Positions 6,469 to 6,813 of a stretch of DNA of 6,813 nt are shown here, piece after piece; within the stretch, counting starts at the first letter, position 1; every line of letters starts with the position of its first letter. The stretch is taken from NCBI GenBank assembly GCA_023266455.1, contig JAHFQD010000085.1, forward strand, positions 1 to 6,813, in the 5' to 3' direction. The notes under the pieces are model-generated. The model did not search any database and was not told the origin of the DNA. It worked only from the letters and a program-made list of their open reading frames with translations. Origin of the DNA: Candidatus Muproteobacteria bacterium (GTDB lineage Bacteria; Pseudomonadota; Gammaproteobacteria; Acidiferrobacterales; Sulfurifustaceae). A program made the position numbers and the translations under genes.

Positions 6469-6485
6469 TGCGGTAGTTTACCGCA
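6469..6485. repeat. short perfect inverted repeat TGCGGTA/TACCGCA
   Basis: Seven-base arms (6469-6475 and 6479-6485) flank a 3-nt loop, 3 nt beyond the stop of the small membrane protein gene. It has no T-run on either strand. It may be a DNA-binding site or part of the adjacent RNA structure. Confidence 0.4.
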
Positions 6486-6488
6486 CCG

Positions 6489-6635
6489 CTATTGTTTGAG
6501 GAGTAGAAAAGCGCCGGCCACGATCGCCAGACCGCCGAGTACCATGTAGTCGTAATGGAAATGCAGACCGATGACGGCCTTTAAGCCGGACAAAATCAAC
6601 CACACGGCCAACAATAACCGTCCGATTTCTTTCAT
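6489..6635 (-). CDS. 48-residue two-helix membrane protein, function unknown
   Basis: A short frame from ATG 6635 to TAG at 6489-6491, preceded by AAGGG with an 8-nt spacer. After MKEIGR a first hydrophobic helix spans about 7-23 (LLLAVWLILSGLKAVIG). A short polar turn with His and Asp follows (LHFHYDY, 24-30), then a second helix at 31-46 (MVLGGLAIVAGAFLLL), ending KQ. This predicts a small inner-membrane hairpin protein with both ends probably cytoplasmic. I recall similar short two-helix hypothetical proteins in Proteobacteria but cannot name a family or function. It lies 44 bp after the gene at 6680 on the same strand and may be co-transcribed with it. Confidence 0.7.
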   Translation of the reverse strand: MKEIGRLLLAVWLILSGLKAVIGLHFHYDYMVLGGLAIVAGAFLLLKQ

Positions 6636-6679
6636 TGTTGATTCCCTTAGTAGGTTAAAGCGTTAAATCGGCGGCTGTT

Positions 6680-6811
6680 TTAGCGCTTTTTCGCGTCAAC
6701 CGACAAGCCGAGCGGATCACGTGGGTCCACGCCCTCGACGAACGGTTTTTTGCGGTCCATGTTCGTCAGTTGATAGACCTTGCCGATCCAGTTGTCGACG
6801 ACCGCTTCGGC
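6680..6811 (-). CDS. C-terminal end of an unidentified protein (partial)
   Basis: An open frame enters from the right edge and ends at TAA (6680-6682), giving 43 residues: it includes WIGKVYQLTNMDRKKPF and VDPRDPLGLS, and ends DAKKR. The other two minus-strand frames in this interval stop early, and codon composition is normal, so a real gene end is likely. The charged, Pro-rich tail carries no motif I can assign, and the function is left open. The 44-bp gap to the small membrane protein gene shows no terminator. Confidence 0.6.
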   Translation of the reverse strand, partial: AEAVVDNWIGKVYQLTNMDRKKPFVEGVDPRDPLGLSVDAKKR

Positions 6812-6813
6812 GG

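Noticed and set aside
6423..6485. Possible tRNA or cloverleaf RNA
   Set aside because: It has several stems, but lacks the TTCGA-type T-loop, a 7-bp acceptor stem and a CCA-end arrangement, so it does not fit a tRNA.

Overview
The window looks like ordinary chromosomal sequence from a member of the Pseudomonadota, probably a beta- or gammaproteobacterium. The genes are moderately GC-rich and densely packed, and at least the two enzymes at either end are of a kind I associate with those classes: a large FAD/FMN oxidoreductase of the DUF3683 type and a single-chain [4Fe-4S] class I fumarase. The exact taxon cannot be fixed from the sequence. I see no rRNA, tRNA, CRISPR array, transposase, phage gene or convincing mobile-element border.

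Layout, left to right. Positions 1-1899 (minus) hold the N-terminal 633 residues of the FAD oxidoreductase, which runs off the left edge. A 206-bp gap follows, containing a terminator-like hairpin very close to the oxidoreductase start. Positions 2106-2918 (minus) encode an orphan family-3 periplasmic substrate-binding protein with a twin-arginine-like signal. A divergent control region of about 200 bp separates it from a secreted CAP/SCP-domain protein (3123-3899, plus), which has a good sigma70-type promoter with a 10-bp palindrome in its spacer. Next is a YCII/DGPF-family protein (4043-4462, plus), ending at a strong hairpin terminator shared with the convergent fumarase (4522-6036, minus). 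Upstream of the fumarase on the same strand lie a small XRE-type regulator (6139-6372), a structured intergenic stretch (6423-6485), a 48-residue two-helix membrane protein (6489-6635) and the last 43 residues of an unidentified gene (6680-6811).

The most notable observation is an in-frame TAG at codon 112 of the otherwise intact fumarase frame. The flanking sequence aligns without a frameshift to what I remember of the family, in which this position is normally Ser; TCG to TAG is a single substitution. Three neighbouring genes (substrate-binding protein, YCII protein, small membrane protein) end in TAG, so a general reassignment of TAG is unlikely. The break is therefore best read as a recent nonsense mutation or a sequencing or assembly error, with readthrough or reinitiation as less likely options.

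The genes do not form an evident pathway. The fumarase would serve the TCA cycle and the FAD oxidoreductase probably feeds electrons from a 2-hydroxyacid-like substrate to the respiratory chain, but they are far apart and not in one operon. I found no convincing new biological system here; the findings are local oddities, mostly regulatory structures and the interrupted fumarase.
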